From Balneolales bacterium (lineage in GTDB: Bacteria > Bacteroidota > Rhodothermia > Balneolales > HLUCCA01), in the NCBI GenBank assembly GCA_022565415.1, contig JAIUMT010000192.1:1-6411 (forward strand): 6,411 nt of DNA, given 5' to 3'. Shown in pieces: positions 4,752 to 6,411 of this stretch (within the stretch, counting starts at the first letter, position 1; each line of letters begins with the position of its first letter). Under the pieces are notes generated by a model. It saw nothing but the letters and a program-made list of their open reading frames with translations. It was not told the DNA's origin and did no database searches. Made by a program: the position numbers and the translations under genes.

Positions 4752-6242
4752 TTACTTGTAAATCAGATACGGCTGACGTTGCTCGCGAAAACGATTCACG
4801 TCATCTTCCCATAATTCAATAATTTCATCGGCGGGGTGACCATCCTGAATCATCTGTTGCACCAAGTCGTTTCCAGCCCGGACTTGCATCCCCCTCAGGT
4901 TGAAAAACCGCGCTTTACCCTCCTCCGAATGCGCATTATAGAACGCTTCAAGGATGTGAATGCCGGCGGCAACCGGATATAAAACTTCTTCGTCGCTTAC
5001 GCTAATTTCAATTCCTTCAATAAGTTGATCCATAAGCTTCGGATTCCGATCCATTCCGGGTATCGAAACGGGTGTAAACGAAATGTCGTTGAATTGCAAT
5101 CCACCGATATTTCGTTGATTTAAGTTCGTGGCAATGGCTTCACCATCAACACCGGCATCGCCCACCTGCAAGAAAGGCCGATACGTTCCGCGTCCCTCGC
5201 TACCCGTTGTACCTTCAAAATAGCAGGTTCCCGGATAAATGAACGCCGTTTCGATGTCAGGAATATTCGGACTCGGCGGCACCCACGGAAGCCCGGTACT
5301 TGTCCACAGCATGTCGCGCGTCCAACCACTCATTTCAATAACGTGCAAATCCACATCAGCTAATCCATCCAGCCACTGTTCGCCCTGAATCATTCTTGCC
5401 AACTCGCCAACGGTCATTCCATGGGTGACCGGAGTGGGGAAAAGGCCAATTCCGGAGGTGTATTGATCTTCGCGGATGAATCCTTCGATGCGATTTCCGC
5501 CCAACGGATTTGGTCGATCGAGAACCAAAAAGGGGATACCGGCTTCGGCTGCCGATATCATGGAACGCGCCATGGTTGCCGGATATGTGTAAAATCGGGT
5601 TCCGACATCCTGCATGTCGAAAATGAGCACATCAACATTTGCGAGCATTTCGGCCGTGGGCCGCCGGGTTTCTCCGTAAAGGCTGAAAATGGGGGCTCCG
5701 GTTAGATCATCTACGCTATCGCTTACGGGTTCTCCGGCATCGGCCTGACCACGTAATCCGTGTTCCGGGCCGAATAAAGCGGTTACGGTGATGTCGGGGT
5801 CTGCGTGGAGGAGGTCGATAAGGTGAATGGTGTTGGCGCTCATGTTTGAAGTGCTTCCAGTAGAGCTTACGTTACTTGAACTACCGGCAGTACTTGAAGC
5901 GCCGTCATTACTTATGCTACTAGCGTTGCCCGAAATTCCTGAACTTCCCGAAACGTCCGAATCTACAATGTTATCCGAGTTCTCAATATCTTCTGAAAGT
6001 TGCGATTTCCCGCCATTACCAGGAAATCCTGCATCATTTGCATTTTTCGAACCATCCCGAACGATAATTGCACTATGATTTGTGATAATGCCAACTCTCT
6101 TGCCTTCAACGAGTTCGCGGTAGTCGGTAAGAAGTCGTTCGGCACCAATTATAACACGATCCTGGTCAACGTCGTGGGATTCGGGTGATGCGCATGCCAG
6201 TAACAACGTCGAAATCAGCATACTGAAAATGATAGGCCGCAT
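4752..6242 (-). CDS. namZ: DUF1343/NamZ-like exo-N-acetylmuramidase lipoprotein (GH171)
   Basis: The product has 496 residues. It begins with a lipoprotein signal: hydrophobic residues 4-15, then lipobox L14-L15-A16-C17, so it should be anchored in a membrane facing the periplasm or outside. The mature part matches the YbbC/DUF1343 family, whose Bacillus member NamZ removes terminal N-acetylmuramic acid from peptidoglycan fragments. Seen motifs are V-G-I-I-T-N-H-S (50-57), F-G-P-E-H-G-L-R-G (157-165, with E160 the likely key glutamate by inference), F-D-M-Q-D-V-G-T-R-F-Y-T-Y (208-220), L-D-R-P-N-P-L-G-G (241-249), G-M-T-V-G-E-L-A (275-282) and E-G-T-T-G-S-E-G-R-G-T (343-353). A Ser/Gly/Asn-rich insertion of about 75 residues (62-137) separates the first motif from the second, making it longer than typical family members. 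The start has no Shine-Dalgarno sequence; bases before it on the coding strand are pyrimidine-rich. The gene converges on pflA and has no partner gene in the window. Confidence 0.88.
   Translation of the reverse strand: MRPIIFSMLISTLLLACASPESHDVDQDRVIIGAERLLTDYRELVEGKRVGIITNHSAIIVRDGSKNANDAGFPGNGGKSQLSEDIENSDNIVDSDVSGSSGISGNASSISNDGASSTAGSSSNVSSTGSTSNMSANTIHLIDLLHADPDITVTALFGPEHGLRGQADAGEPVSDSVDDLTGAPIFSLYGETRRPTAEMLANVDVLIFDMQDVGTRFYTYPATMARSMISAAEAGIPFLVLDRPNPLGGNRIEGFIREDQYTSGIGLFPTPVTHGMTVGELARMIQGEQWLDGLADVDLHVIEMSGWTRDMLWTSTGLPWVPPSPNIPDIETAFIYPGTCYFEGTTGSEGRGTYRPFLQVGDAGVDGEAIATNLNQRNIGGLQFNDISFTPVSIPGMDRNPKLMDQLIEGIEISVSDEEVLYPVAAGIHILEAFYNAHSEEGKARFFNLRGMQVRAGNDLVQQMIQDGHPADEIIELWEDDVNRFREQRQPYLIYK
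5832..6059 (-). other. Low-complexity Ser/Gly/Asn-rich insertion in the NamZ-like protein
   Basis: These bases encode residues 62-137 of the muramidase-like lipoprotein. The stretch is dominated by Ser, Gly, Asn, Asp, Ala and Thr, with an acidic first half and Ser-rich short runs (S-S-T, S-S-N, S-G-S-S-G) in the second. No stable fold is expected. It interrupts the family domain in the loop between the T-N-H motif strand and the helix H-L-I-D-L-L (140-145). In usual members these are joined by only a few residues. The reading frame stays open throughout, so it is an in-frame insertion, not a frameshift. Confidence 0.75.
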
Positions 6243-6250
6243 AAGAAGGG

Positions 6251-6273
6251 AAGTTATTTGTGGGAAATAAGTT
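6251..6273. promoter_or_regulatory. Inverted repeat just upstream of the NamZ-like gene
   Basis: AAGTTATTT (6251-6259) and AAATAAGTT (6265-6273) are complementary at eight of nine positions (G-G mismatch at 6253/6271), with a 5-base GTGGG loop. It lies 8 bases before the start codon on the minus strand. It could be an operator or a 5'-UTR hairpin limiting translation. It is AT-rich, so chance is possible. Confidence 0.35.
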
Positions 6274-6371
6274 ACGTCAAGATGATATGGACTAATGTAC
6301 TAAATTCCTGGATAGATTTTTAATAACAAGACGCATCAGGTCACATTGATTATCATCGAAGTCACTAGATT

Positions 6372-6407
6372 GGCAACGGCAACGGCAAGGGGAACGGGAA
6401 CGGCAAG
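6372..6407. repeat. Degenerate hexamer tandem repeat at the window edge
   Basis: Six consecutive hexamers are seen: GGCAAC, GGCAAC, GGCAAG, GGGAAC, GGGAAC, GGCAAG. They vary only at the third and last positions (GGSAAS). The array stops 4 bases before the end of the window and may continue beyond it. A stop codon (TAG at 6366-6368) immediately precedes it in the Gly-Asn/Gly-Lys frame and no start was seen, so it looks intergenic. It is much richer in G and C than the AT-rich sequence beside it. Confidence 0.75.
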
Positions 6408-6411
6408 TGGA

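Noticed and set aside
5827..6078. An 83-codon plus-strand open frame rich in Leu, Glu and Pro
   Set aside because: It is the antisense shadow of the Ser/Gly/Asn-rich insertion in the minus-strand lipoprotein, which lacks stops in several frames because of its composition.

Overview
The window reads as ordinary bacterial chromosome, about 45% GC by eye. The most likely source is a facultatively fermentative member of the Bacteroidota or a neighbouring phylum such as Balneolota. The hints are the Bacteroidota-like CsbD protein, a lipoprotein GH171/DUF1343 muramidase, and weak or absent Shine-Dalgarno sequences before several genes. This placement is an inference and is not secure.

Layout, left to right. 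A small CsbD-family stress-type protein (63-254, +) is followed by a clear intrinsic terminator (283-316). A gap of about 170 bases then holds a long imperfect inverted repeat (333-396), a possible promoter and a perfect palindrome just before a toxin-first HigB/HigA toxin-antitoxin pair (486-767 and 780-1079, +). Next comes a 439-base gap without a convincing gene (1080-1518). It is unusually dense in inverted repeats and precedes a two-gene operon for anaerobic pyruvate metabolism: pflB, pyruvate formate-lyase (1519-3804, +), and pflA, its radical-SAM activase (3812-4549, +), 7 bases apart. PflA installs the glycyl radical on PflB, so the pair is a self-sufficient enzyme/activator unit.

A 202-base gap between converging genes (4550-4751) holds two stem-loops. 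On the minus strand (4752-6242) lies a lipoprotein of the DUF1343/NamZ family (GH171 exo-N-acetylmuramidase, peptidoglycan recycling). It carries an unusual Ser/Gly/Asn-rich insertion of about 75 residues near its N-terminus. The window ends in a hexamer tandem repeat (6372-6407) that may run past the edge.

No mobile element, CRISPR array, rRNA or complete tRNA was seen. The genes belong to known families. The most worthwhile unexplained material is the pflB upstream region, with its nested and mutually exclusive inverted repeats, followed by the low-complexity insertion in the NamZ-like protein and the edge hexamer repeat.
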